From assembly GCF_001456935.1 (NCBI RefSeq), contig NZ_KQ758482.1:600249-664248 (forward strand): a stretch of DNA of 64,000 bases, given 5' to 3'. Below the pieces are notes generated by a model. The model saw only the letters and a list, made by a program, of their open reading frames with translations. It did not search any database and was not told the origin of the DNA. The translations under genes and the position numbers were made by a program. The DNA is from [Bacillus] enclensis. Lineage in GTDB: Bacteria; Bacillota; Bacilli; Bacillales; Bacillaceae_B. Each line of letters opens with the position of its first letter. Position 1 is the stretch's first letter. Below are positions 53,478 to 60,922 of the stretch, in pieces.

Positions 53478-53678
53478 ATGAAACCAGAAGTTGGAATTGA
53501 TAACCATAAAAAAGGCTCTGAAATCAAAGAAATCTTTACAGATGCTTTACACAGGGATCTTTCGAGCGATGAGAATCTTCTTATCAACAAATGGGTTCAG
53601 AATTTCAATCATGAAGAAAGAGCAACGATCATCAATATGTTGAAAGAACTGGTAAATAAACATAAACGTCATGATTAA
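53478..53678 (+). CDS. 66-residue hypothetical protein
   Basis: A small hydrophilic, likely helical protein: starts MKPEVGIDNHKKGSEIKEIF and ends ELVNKHKRHD. The C-terminal half has a helix with RATIINMLKELVNK. AAGGAGG lies ten bases before ATG 53478, and a strong terminator follows, supporting a real gene. No family is recognised. Confidence 0.65.
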   Translation: MKPEVGIDNHKKGSEIKEIFTDALHRDLSSDENLLINKWVQNFNHEERATIINMLKELVNKHKRHD

Positions 53679-53705
53679 GCTAAAAGAGACAAAGCTTTGA
53701 CGTCA

Positions 53706-53745
53706 AAAAAGGAAAGTCCACTTTACGGGACTTTCCTTTTTTATA
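53706..53745. terminator. Bidirectional terminator
   Basis: AAAAAGGAAAGTCC pairs with GGACTTTCCTTTTT around ACTTTACG. It serves the 66-residue gene on the plus strand and the 37-residue gene on the minus strand. Confidence 0.92.
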
Positions 53746-53770
53746 AGAATTTATTAAAATATATCTCTCT

Positions 53771-53884
53771 TTAAAGGTCGTCAGTTTGTTCCAACAGACG
53801 GTCAATATCGAATGTATAGATTGGTGAATGGATATCCTCTTTTGCAAGATGTGCGGTATCTTCCAGTATTTCATCGATATTCAT
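53771..53884 (-). CDS. 37-residue acidic peptide
   Basis: ATG 53884 lies after GGGAGGTATTTTAAGT. The sequence is MNIDEILEDTAHLAKEDIHS, then PIYTFDIDRLLEQTDDL. It has ten acidic and three basic residues and no membrane segment. It ends just before the bidirectional terminator, so a small transcript of its own is likely. It is not recognised. Confidence 0.6.
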   Translation of the reverse strand: MNIDEILEDTAHLAKEDIHSPIYTFDIDRLLEQTDDL

Positions 53885-54036
53885 ACTTAAAATACCTCCC
53901 GGTTGTTTAAAATGATCTTTGTTATTACACTATTCGTTGAAGCAGGATCATTTTTTGGGGGTGTATTTTATTTTTTTTAAGAAAACTGAAGAATACTGTT
54001 GAATTGCATACAAGACTTTTGTAGTAAACTTCTGTT

Positions 54037-54498
54037 TTAGGAAATATAATATTTATCCTTATATTCCTGTACCATTTCTTCATGGCTTCTGACCATGCTT
54101 GACGGCAGGTCATCAAGCGGGAAAAATTTCAAAGAAATGGATTCTGATTTCTCTGCTTTCATATGCCCGTGAAATTCGTTTGTAAAATAGGCGGTGGCAA
54201 CGACGTAGAATTCATCTCCGTTTTCAGCTTTAATATAGTGGTCTTTGCCGGAGTACACGTTTAGTAAGTGAAGTTTCCCCAATTGGAGGTTTGTTTCCTC
54301 CTTTACTTCTCTTCGAGCAGTTTCTTCAGTGGATTCTGCCAGTTCCATCAATCCTCCGGGCAATCCCCATTTACCGTTCGGGAATCGTCTTTGCTGAAGG
54401 AGTACCTGGTTATGTTTATTTAAAATGATCACCACTGCTCCGGGCAGGATTACCGGCCGGGTCCCAATCAGTTTTCTTAAATCCTCTATGTATCCCAT
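54037..54498 (-). CDS. NUDIX hydrolase
   Basis: A 153-residue pyrophosphohydrolase of the YjhB type. The Nudix box is GGLMELAESTEETARREVKE with ET following (GX5EX7REUXEEXGU), where the second-last Gly is replaced by Asn in EETNL. The N-terminus GTRPVILPGAVVIILN and GKWGLPGG are typical. The substrate could be a nucleotide diphosphate derivative. It starts at ATG 54498 after GGGAGAATTTC and appears monocistronic. Terminators in the downstream region are weak. Confidence 0.9.
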   Translation of the reverse strand: MGYIEDLRKLIGTRPVILPGAVVIILNKHNQVLLQQRRFPNGKWGLPGGLMELAESTEETARREVKEETNLQLGKLHLLNVYSGKDHYIKAENGDEFYVVATAYFTNEFHGHMKAEKSESISLKFFPLDDLPSSMVRSHEEMVQEYKDKYYIS

Positions 54499-54692
54499 GA
54501 AATTCTCCCTTCCCTATCCTTAAAATATTACCTTGGAAGTCTTAGCTTAACGGGTTCACTTGAGAGTTGCAAACTTCCAAAATATCACGTAGTACCATTC
54601 TGTAATTCAGTGTATGTCATTCCAACAAGATGGCTTGGACATAACTAAAAAAACACTCTTCATACAAAAATTTCAGTTTAGGGGGTCTAAAT

Positions 54693-54954
54693 ACCGCTAG
54701 AGATTTCCGTACAAGACTTCGCTTTCCGCGGGTAGCCCGTGAGCCTCCTCGTCGCGTGCGCTCCTGCGGGAAGAAAAGCGGAGGGGCTTTGCTCAGAGGC
54801 GTGTGGCATAAGACGAATCGGCCACGAAGGCGTACTTTGCCTTCTTGGCCGGTTTGGCTTATGACATGTGCCTCTAAGCCCCGCAGCTAGACAAGTCTCA
54901 CATCAGCTACTTCTCCCGCAGGAGTCTACGTCTTGCACTCCAATCAACCGCTGG
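54693..54954 (-). repeat. Repeat A with nested B, core inverted, downstream of the phosphotransferase pseudogene
   Basis: On the minus strand it begins CCAGCGGTTGATTGGAG like the others. The B block and the adjoining CTCCTGCGGGAAGA word are flipped relative to A, compared with the copies at 21.2, 27.7 and 52.0 kb. Beside it lies only half of the AACTAAT hairpin (AAATTAGTTTAGG), so the terminator is decayed. Confidence 0.88.
54773..54895 (+). repeat. Repeat B nested in A, inverted
   Basis: It starts AAAAGCGGAGGGGCTTTGCTC and ends CCGCAGCTAGACAAG on the plus strand while A lies on the minus strand. Confidence 0.85.
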
Positions 54955-55018
54955 TGGAGCTAAACCTAAATGTACATTTCAAACAAATTAATACCTAAAC
55001 TAATTTCCCTCTTAAAAA

Positions 55019-55690
55019 CTAAAGTTTGAATGGAACACATTTAGAGAGTAAGTATTCTTCAGCTGCATTTATTCTCTTTCCGTTATGTCTGACAAACAGT
55101 TCGTAACGTCTCATTAACCATTCAAACGACCTGTCACGAATATGGGAATCATCGGCACCTTCTATTAAGGGAACCATTTTAGTAAATGAGTCAAAACTTG
55201 ATAAATCTTCAAAACAATCCAAATGGGCAATTCTCTTGTTCGTGATGTTCTGATAAGCATCTAGCATAGGTTCTTTGAACTAGTCCCGAACCACGAGTAT
55301 CCCAAGACAAGAGTATGTGCAATATCATAACGAGGGTCTCCTATAAAAGCTTTTTCCCAATCCAAAATATAAAGTGTGTTTCCATTAGTTATTATGGTAT
55401 TCCCTAAATGATAATCTCCGTGATTTAAAACTTGGTAAACGACACAGACTTGAACATATCGTAAATATTATGGAGACACTCTATGTATACAGGGTCTTCA
55501 AACTTTGGAACTCTTTTTATTAAACTTTCTATGTAACAGTTGAAAATTTCTTGGCTCAATATTGCTGCCCCAGTTTTTGCTATCATTTGGTAAACCATAC
55601 TTTTTCATAGATATTCTGCCATCAGAAGAGATACCCCTTCTTCAAGTGACCCGCCCGTTCGAAATCTAAGTGTTCTATAAGATCTTTAGT
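55019..55690 (-). pseudogene. Decayed aminoglycoside/choline-kinase-like phosphotransferase gene
   Basis: Read on the minus strand, the frames carry the APH signature HGDYHLGNTIITNG and ILDWEKAFIGDPRYDIAHTL, with the catalytic Asp and the metal-binding DW. They are split by at least two frameshifts. One lies before this segment (the upstream frame ends ...YDMFKSVSFTKF*). One lies after it (SSKNLC*, then MLDAYQNITNKRIAHLDCF to VPFKL in another frame). The N-terminal part is further broken. The 5' end is unclear. It must be inactive; the family is antibiotic- or small-molecule-phosphorylating. A repeat copy lies at its 3' end. Confidence 0.8.
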
Positions 55691-55742
55691 TACAACAAAA
55701 AACACACTGTGAATTTCATTATGAAATACAGTGCGTTTTGCT
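55690..55742 (-). terminator. Terminator of the small membrane protein gene
   Basis: On the minus strand AAAACGCACTGTATTTCAT pairs with ATGAAATTCACAGTGTGTTTT (two mismatches), followed by UUUUG. Confidence 0.8.
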
Positions 55743-55819
55743 TTACTATTTGCTTGTTTGCACCTCTGAAGTCAACATGTTATTTTAAGCTTCATTGGAT
55801 TTAATGGTAATGTTATTCA

Positions 55820-56038
55820 CTATAAATATTCTTTGTCTTCATGCTTATGAGTCGGGTCCATTTTTTCAAGGGCCTGCAACAGCCTGCGGTCGTTTTCAGT
55901 TTTATGTTTCATGAAACTCATGGCCTTAAAGATGAACACAATCGTCAATACCGTAATAAATAGTGCGATTCCTATATACAAAATACTAAAAAGTCCAAAG
56001 AATACCCCGATTCCTTCCATTCCCATACCTTGATCCAT
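55820..56038 (-). CDS. 72-residue membrane protein
   Basis: One long hydrophobic segment (about 10-40: FFGLFSILYIGIALFITVLT) is followed by a charged tail ending TENDRRLLQALEKMDPTHKH. It is a single-pass protein, possibly with its C-terminus in the cytoplasm. ATG 56038 follows GGGAGGTGG. It is followed by a terminator about 80 bases later. No family is recognised. Confidence 0.7.
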   Translation of the reverse strand: MDQGMGMEGIGVFFGLFSILYIGIALFITVLTIVFIFKAMSFMKHKTENDRRLLQALEKMDPTHKHEDKEYL

Positions 56039-56129
56039 ACTATTCCACCTCCCCTAAGCAACATATTGAAAATTCATCCAGTAAATCAACTTATTAACAT
56101 TTACTGTGAGACTTAATCATAACAGGTAG

Positions 56130-56474
56130 TTAGACGGATAGAAAGTGACATACTTCAAACCGATTGCCGTCAAGGTCAATAAAATCAAAATATGTCACAC
56201 CACCATCTGTCTGAATTTCCCCGACTTTCACTTGCCGGTCGATCAGCTTCAGTCTAGTTTCCTCCAACGCATCAGAGAACAGAATGGTCCGCGTCGATGA
56301 AGAATGAATTTCTCCCTCCTGTATGGTGATCGGTGTTTCACCGGTGCCCACTTTGAAGACGATATACTGCCCGGTGTGGAAAATCTCCTCGAGCTCAAGT
56401 ACAGACCTATACCATTCCCTGGCCCGTTCCAGGTCTTTGACTGAAATATGTATGGTATCTATTCGAGAAAACAT
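56130..56474 (-). CDS. VOC family (glyoxalase/bleomycin-resistance fold) protein
   Basis: A 114-residue single-VOC-domain protein made of two beta-alpha-beta-beta-beta units. It has IDTIHISVKDLERAREWYRSVL at the start and VTYFDFIDLDGNRFEVCHF at the end, the latter with the conserved DxDGNxxE metal-site segment. The family forms dimers that bind metals and react with small molecules; the substrate is unknown. ATG 56474 is spaced from GGAGGAG; the GTG six bases upstream is less well placed. It precedes no obvious operon partner. Confidence 0.88.
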   Translation of the reverse strand: MFSRIDTIHISVKDLERAREWYRSVLELEEIFHTGQYIVFKVGTGETPITIQEGEIHSSSTRTILFSDALEETRLKLIDRQVKVGEIQTDGGVTYFDFIDLDGNRFEVCHFLSV

Positions 56475-56496
56475 ATTCACTCCTCCTTGATTATGT

Positions 56497-56865
56497 TTAA
56501 TTCTTCAATAATGTAAGGTGCCCTACAATCTCTTTTGCTTCCCACTTATCCATTGGCGGCAGCGCTATGACGGTAAGCGACCCTTTCTGAATCTCCGTCA
56601 AGCCGCTGTCTCGGATGCTGAAAAATCCACCTTTCTCAAGTTTCTCCAGTTGGGGTTGACTGCCTTTTAAGATGATTTTTTTCATTCCGGTTTGCAGCCA
56701 CTCCACGAAATCCGGCTGGCGATCAGCGAATGAAGTTTTGTCAGACACCATTTCCAGGGTGCTTAAGGTTGCAGCATGAGCAACTTGTGCAGCTGTTTTA
56801 CCTTTTGACATATTCACGTCTTTATTCACTACAAAGTATTGCACTAGGTCTCGATTATTGGTCAT
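56497..56865 (-). CDS. Peptidyl-tRNA hydrolase, PTH2 type
   Basis: A 122-residue enzyme of the archaeal/eukaryotic Pth2 family, which releases peptide from peptidyl-tRNA. The diagnostic segment MSKGKTAAQVAHAA (about 19-32) matches the K(x)AxQxxHA motif. KGSQPQLEKL and SIRDSGLTEIQKGSLTVIALPP are also typical, with the conserved Asp-x-Gly-Thr region reduced to RDSGLTEI. Most bacteria rely on the unrelated Pth1 (spoVC), so this is likely an extra or redundant hydrolase, or acts on another substrate. ATG 56865 follows AAAGGAGGG. Confidence 0.8.
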   Translation of the reverse strand: MTNNRDLVQYFVVNKDVNMSKGKTAAQVAHAATLSTLEMVSDKTSFADRQPDFVEWLQTGMKKIILKGSQPQLEKLEKGGFFSIRDSGLTEIQKGSLTVIALPPMDKWEAKEIVGHLTLLKN

Positions 56866-56945
56866 TTTTACTCCCTCCTTTGATAAAGTGATCTTTATAT
56901 TTAATAGTAGCGTTTTTCTCAAAAGATGGGAAATGTAAAGCCGTA

Positions 56946-57275
56946 TTATTTTCTTCTGATTTTCACAATGGAACCCTTACTGACTGTCACCTTTACTTTT
57001 TCCCCAATCCGGAAATCAGTGTATCTGTCACAATCTAACGGATAAATTTCGCTTCGATCGGCGTTTTTGAATTCTATGGCACATTTCTGTCCGGTTCTTT
57101 TCAACGCGTTCCCTGAGTTGATTCCGAACAGGATCCCGGGGGTGTTTCCGGGATAATATTTTTCCTCTATGATCATCCATTTCTTCCCTTCGAAATCATT
57201 GAGAACTTTAAACAGCAGAAGCAGACATACCAGCAGTATACCCAACACAACAAATTTCACTTGTACTCTTTTCAT
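56946..57275 (-). CDS. Membrane-anchored hypothetical protein (small extracytoplasmic domain)
   Basis: A 109-residue protein with an N-terminal membrane helix (about 6-24, VKFVVLGILLVCLLLLFKVL) and a basic outward domain. The domain has two Cys (QKCAIEF and PLDCDRY) that may pair and a beta-rich end FRIGEKVKVTVSKGSIVKI. It lies divergent from the TetR gene and is not otherwise recognised. Function is unknown. Confidence 0.7.
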   Translation of the reverse strand: MKRVQVKFVVLGILLVCLLLLFKVLNDFEGKKWMIIEEKYYPGNTPGILFGINSGNALKRTGQKCAIEFKNADRSEIYPLDCDRYTDFRIGEKVKVTVSKGSIVKIRRK

Positions 57276-57352
57276 GAACTCCCGGCCTCTCTGTTAAAAT
57301 CAACAGAGCCATTATATGTATATCAATCCGGAAAAATGACAGATCTTTTCTA

Positions 57353-57406
57353 TTGCATTAATCTCATAAAAAAGTTATACTCCGAACTAACAAACGGTAG
57401 TTAGTT
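57353..57406 (+). promoter_or_regulatory. Promoter and operator of the TetR-SMR operon
   Basis: TTGCAT (57353-57358) and TTATAC (57375-57380) form a sigma-A promoter with a 16-base spacer. A perfect inverted repeat AACTAAC-N8-GTTAGTT (57385-57391 and 57400-57406) covers the start-site region and is a good candidate operator for the downstream TetR repressor. Confidence 0.7.
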
Positions 57407-57423
57407 TATTGGAGGTTTTTGAT

Positions 57424-58020
57424 TTGAAACAGAGCAATAAAATAAGAATCAAGAAAGCTGCGTTACGCTTATTCGGTGAAAAAGGCTACGAAGATACATC
57501 ACTTCATGAAATCGCCCTTGCGGTTGGAATTAAAAAGCCCTCCATTTATAATCATTTTGATCATAAAGAGGATATTTTTTGTGCTGTATTGGATGATCTG
57601 CTGCTCTCTGAAACAACGGCATATCAACATATTCAGGAGCAAATGAAAAAAGATGAACCGAAAACGAACCTGCGAATGCTGTTCGATCTTTATTGCCAAC
57701 GATTGATGACAACCGAGGAAGCGTTACTTTGGAAGAGGGTCACCTTTTTTCCGCCCCCACAGTTCAAAAAAATGATTGAAGAAAAGTTCTTTGAATTCGA
57801 GAATGTGGTCACAGAGATATTATCTGCGATTTATAAGGATGCCCAGGCGGCAGATATTCTCCGTGAAGTGGACGGGAATGAATTTGCTGCTTCTTTCTTT
57901 TGTTTGGTAGATGGTATATTCCTCGAACATCATTATTATAATGAACAAGTTTTCCGGCAGCGAATGGATTCAGTGTGGAAAGTATATAATCTTGGTATTT
58001 TCAAAGGGAAAGGAGAATGA
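57424..58020 (+). CDS. TetR/AcrR family transcriptional repressor
   Basis: A 198-residue regulator. The N-terminal helix-turn-helix (about 5-50) reads RIKKAALRLFGEKGYEDTSL, then HEIALAVGIKKPSIYNHFDH. The C-terminal domain (about 60-195) is helical and would bind the drug or ligand. TTG 57424 is placed eight bases after GGAGG; the frame is open earlier, but an extra MEVFD is not needed. It heads an operon with two SMR genes, three bases before the first, and probably represses itself via the palindrome in the promoter. The neighbourhood resembles yvdT-yvdS-yvdR of B. subtilis. Confidence 0.92.
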   Translation: MKQSNKIRIKKAALRLFGEKGYEDTSLHEIALAVGIKKPSIYNHFDHKEDIFCAVLDDLLLSETTAYQHIQEQMKKDEPKTNLRMLFDLYCQRLMTTEEALLWKRVTFFPPPQFKKMIEEKFFEFENVVTEILSAIYKDAQAADILREVDGNEFAASFFCLVDGIFLEHHYYNEQVFRQRMDSVWKVYNLGIFKGKGE

Positions 58021-58023
58021 TCC

Positions 58024-58380
58024 ATGGGTTGGATTTATGTCATCATAGGCGGCCTGCTTGAAATCGGCTGGGCCACTGGACTCTATTTATCAGAAGGTTT
58101 CACGAAACCCATGCCCAGTGTCATTACAGCGGGTCTGATCCTGGTCAGTTTTTATTTTTTCTCTAATTCGATGAGAATGCTGCCGATCGGCACAGCTTAT
58201 GCTGTCTTTACCGGGATAGGAGCTGCTGGAACTGCGATCGTTGGTATGACCTTTCTCCAGGAGGAAATCAATATGATGAAAATTGTATTTATCACAACTC
58301 TCATTTTTGGTGTTATCGGACTGAAAATGAGTGATAAAAAAGAAACCGAAGAAAAGGTGGCAGAAGAATGGCTTGGATGA
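58024..58380 (+). CDS. Small multidrug resistance (SMR) transporter subunit A
   Basis: A 118-residue four-helix membrane protein. SMR hallmarks are present: the membrane-embedded glutamate in GGLLEIGWATGLYLSEGF (about 9-26), and GTAYAVFTGIGAAGTAIVGM (about 58-77). The tail is charged (SDKKETEEKVAEEWLG). It starts three bases after the TetR stop. It forms a heterodimer with the overlapping second SMR. The paired type often exports quaternary cations or guanidinium; which one is not shown here. Confidence 0.92.
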   Translation: MGWIYVIIGGLLEIGWATGLYLSEGFTKPMPSVITAGLILVSFYFFSNSMRMLPIGTAYAVFTGIGAAGTAIVGMTFLQEEINMMKIVFITTLIFGVIGLKMSDKKETEEKVAEEWLG

Positions 58381-58682
58381 TTTTGATTGCAGCAGGTTTA
58401 TGTGAAGTGATCATGGTTACCTTTATGAAGCTGTCGGATGGTTATAAAAAATTTGTGCCGTCCATACTCAGTTTTTCTGCTGGGGCTCTTAGTTTTTATT
58501 TATTGTCCCTGTCCCTTCTTCACATTCCTGTTTCTACAGGGTATGGCATTTGGACTGGGATTGGTTCTGCAGGAGCGGTTCTGATCGGGATGCTGTTCTT
58601 TAAAGAAGAAAAAAATCCTTCCCGGTTATTTTTCATCGGGTTGATTATCTTCAGCATTATCGGGTTGAAAACCGTGTCATAA
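58368..58682 (+). CDS. Small multidrug resistance (SMR) transporter subunit B
   Basis: A 104-residue four-helix membrane protein. The embedded Glu is in AAGLCEVIMVTFMKLSDGYK, and GYGIWTGIGSAGAVLIGMLF is the second conserved segment. It overlaps the first subunit by 13 bases in another frame, a usual sign of coupled translation for heterodimeric SMR pairs. The terminator following the stop is shared with gerC on the other strand. The exported substrate is unknown. Confidence 0.92.
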   Translation: MAWMILIAAGLCEVIMVTFMKLSDGYKKFVPSILSFSAGALSFYLLSLSLLHIPVSTGYGIWTGIGSAGAVLIGMLFFKEEKNPSRLFFIGLIIFSIIGLKTVS

Positions 58683-58712
58683 AAAAGTGTCCAGATTCTT
58701 CTGGACACTTTA
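58682..58712. terminator. Bidirectional terminator between SMR and gerC genes
   Basis: AAAGTGTCCAGA pairs with TCTGGACACTTT. A and T runs flank both sides. Confidence 0.92.
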
Positions 58713-59816
58713 ATTTATGATCCCATTCCCAACGATTTCTGTTTTAATTTTTGGGATAATGGTAATTTTTCTGTAGTCTTCATCCCAATTTACTTTCTCC
58801 CATGTTTTGGGATGGAATGCAATCAGTTCCCTCCCTATACCGAAAACATCGGAATTGGCGGTTTGAATCGTTTCTATGAGTTTTTCTGCTCGCTTCTGCA
58901 GATCATGCTGTATTTTTTGGTTGATTTTTTTAACATTTTTCTTATCGGTTAGTTTATCCGCCGGAAATTCTACAATTGTAATTCCTGTTTTCATGCTAAT
59001 TTCAACCTTTATATCATACGGAGAATCAGAAATGATTTTCATTTTAGACTTAGGTTTTATCAGACTATATGAAATATAGTCATCCAGCGGGGACTTATTT
59101 TCTTTATCCATTTCTGAAATAAACCTTGCCAATTTTGCTTTTTTGTTGGCAAGTGCAAGGAATAATGTAGATTGCGTAACACTCAGTTCCCCTGTCATGG
59201 AGTGCTTATGGAAAAGGGCATTCCCTTCTAACTCTATTTCATTATTCTTCAAAGCAAGCAGGGGAAGCATGAAGTCTTTTCCTTCATCAAACATCACCGT
59301 ACATACAGTCTGCAGATTTTGTTTTTCCACCTCTGTTGCGTTTTCCGCACTAGTGATCTGCTCAGCAAGGTATTCAGAGATAAGTGTATTCTTCTGTCCC
59401 AATGTTGAAAGAAGATCTCCCCCATGTCCTTTCGCAATGGCTATTTTTGCTGAGATGGAACTGGAGGGATCCCTGTAAAACACATCAAGGAATTGATACA
59501 TGTCTTTTTTCGCCAAGTCCTCCCCAAGTACAAAGACCCTGTTCTTTGAAGGTTCGAACCTCCCATTGATTTTACGGTCCATCTTCATCCGGGTTTCCCT
59601 CAGGGTTTTGCCAACTGCCTGGAGCTCTACATTGGTTGGGAATTCCCCCTGAAAGTCTCTTATGATGGCAGTCGTTAATATTGTGTTGTCGTCTTCCTGA
59701 TCAAAAGCCGAAGAATAGACAAGCCTTGAATCCTTCAGCAATCGTTGATCCCAGCAGCCTGCCAGACATAAGTGAAGTAAAAGTAAACTCAATGCTGCCT
59801 TCAGCTTCTTATTCAA
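58710..59816 (-). CDS. Spore germination lipoprotein, Ger(x)C family
   Basis: A 368-residue lipoprotein. The lipobox CLAGC follows a signal peptide (KLKAALSLLLLHLCLAGC). The mature N-terminus CWDQRLLKDSRLVYSSAFDQ is the GerC signature, and the C-terminal half contains the conserved KSKMKIISDSPYDIKVEISM stretch. It would sit on the outer surface of the inner spore membrane as the C subunit of a germinant receptor. ATG 59816 overlaps the gerB stop by four bases (ATGA). It is the last gene of the gerA-gerB-gerC operon. Confidence 0.93.
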   Translation of the reverse strand: MNKKLKAALSLLLLHLCLAGCWDQRLLKDSRLVYSSAFDQEDDNTILTTAIIRDFQGEFPTNVELQAVGKTLRETRMKMDRKINGRFEPSKNRVFVLGEDLAKKDMYQFLDVFYRDPSSSISAKIAIAKGHGGDLLSTLGQKNTLISEYLAEQITSAENATEVEKQNLQTVCTVMFDEGKDFMLPLLALKNNEIELEGNALFHKHSMTGELSVTQSTLFLALANKKAKLARFISEMDKENKSPLDDYISYSLIKPKSKMKIISDSPYDIKVEISMKTGITIVEFPADKLTDKKNVKKINQKIQHDLQKRAEKLIETIQTANSDVFGIGRELIAFHPKTWEKVNWDEDYRKITIIPKIKTEIVGNGIIN

Positions 59817-60922
59817 GCACTTTCACTCTCCTTTTTCTTGAAGATCAGCGATACACCCAATAGGGTAATGGGGATAATAAGCACAAAAATATACGATAAG
59901 GCAAGAACCCACTTATTCACTATGTCCATCTCCGATAATTTCCCTGGGATCAGGGCGATACAATATGCAAACCCACCCCAAAATACTGTGCAATAGCCTC
60001 TTTTTAGCTTCTTGAACTTCTTGAACAGATGACTGCAGCATTCTGTACAAAGAAATAAGTAACTTGTCAAAGATGTAATGACGTTCACGACCCAGAATGA
60101 AGCAAACAGCAAATCGACCCTCTCCACCACTTGCAGGTAGAGGGATTTAACATAATAAAGTACGGGCTGCGGCACGATTTTAAGTTCTTCAGGACTGAAT
60201 GTGACTGTGCTGACGATTGTCAGGAACGTATATACAAGCGTCACGGACAGATTCGCAGCAGTCGCCGCTTTATAAATTGCAGTACTTCCATTGTGCTGGA
60301 AATAAGGATAGAGGATCAACAGAAGTTCAAATCCCAGCATGGAAAAATAGGCTTCCTTTGCCCCTTTCAGTATGGTCAACCCTCCGGATGTCCCCATCGG
60401 GAACAAATAGCGCCAATCAACCGGATAAATGAAAAGTACGATTGTTGACACGACGACCAGCAGGACAATCAGGATTGTCACAACTACATAGACGTTGCTG
60501 ATTTCCATTACCTTTTCTTTGCCCAAATAAAACCCTGGGATAATGAGCATTAACATTACAGCCCATGTGGGTGTAAGAAGAAGTGACCAGGATTTCACGA
60601 TGGCAGTCGCATACATCAAAATGATAATGACAACAAGCACTCCATAGATGAGGTAACCGAACGTTATTAATGTGGATGCAAATTTACCGAGAATGACTCT
60701 TGAATAATCGAAAAGTGATTTCGAAGGAAATCTGCGCCCTAATAGCCATAGGATTGTAATGATACACTGGACGAGAGCCCCTGCTACCAGGACGGACATC
60801 CATGCGTCCCCTTTGGAGACAGAGAACACATTAAAAGGAAGTCCCAGGACGCCTACACCGATCTGGGTTTGAATGATAAAGATGCTTAATTGAAAAGAAG
60901 TTAGCTTAATCTGCTTTTTCAT
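59813..60922 (-). CDS. Spore germination permease, GerB family
   Basis: A 369-residue membrane protein of about ten helices (amino-acid permease-like). The first helix QLSIFIIQTQIGVGVLGLPF and the following loop are diagnostic for GerAB/GerBB. The family binds the germinant (amino acid or sugar) within the bundle. It starts 17 bases before the gerA stop, so translation is coupled. The germinant is not predictable from the sequence. Confidence 0.93.
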   Translation of the reverse strand: MKKQIKLTSFQLSIFIIQTQIGVGVLGLPFNVFSVSKGDAWMSVLVAGALVQCIITILWLLGRRFPSKSLFDYSRVILGKFASTLITFGYLIYGVLVVIIILMYATAIVKSWSLLLTPTWAVMLMLIIPGFYLGKEKVMEISNVYVVVTILIVLLVVVSTIVLFIYPVDWRYLFPMGTSGGLTILKGAKEAYFSMLGFELLLILYPYFQHNGSTAIYKAATAANLSVTLVYTFLTIVSTVTFSPEELKIVPQPVLYYVKSLYLQVVERVDLLFASFWVVNVITSLTSYLFLCTECCSHLFKKFKKLKRGYCTVFWGGFAYCIALIPGKLSEMDIVNKWVLALSYIFVLIIPITLLGVSLIFKKKESESA

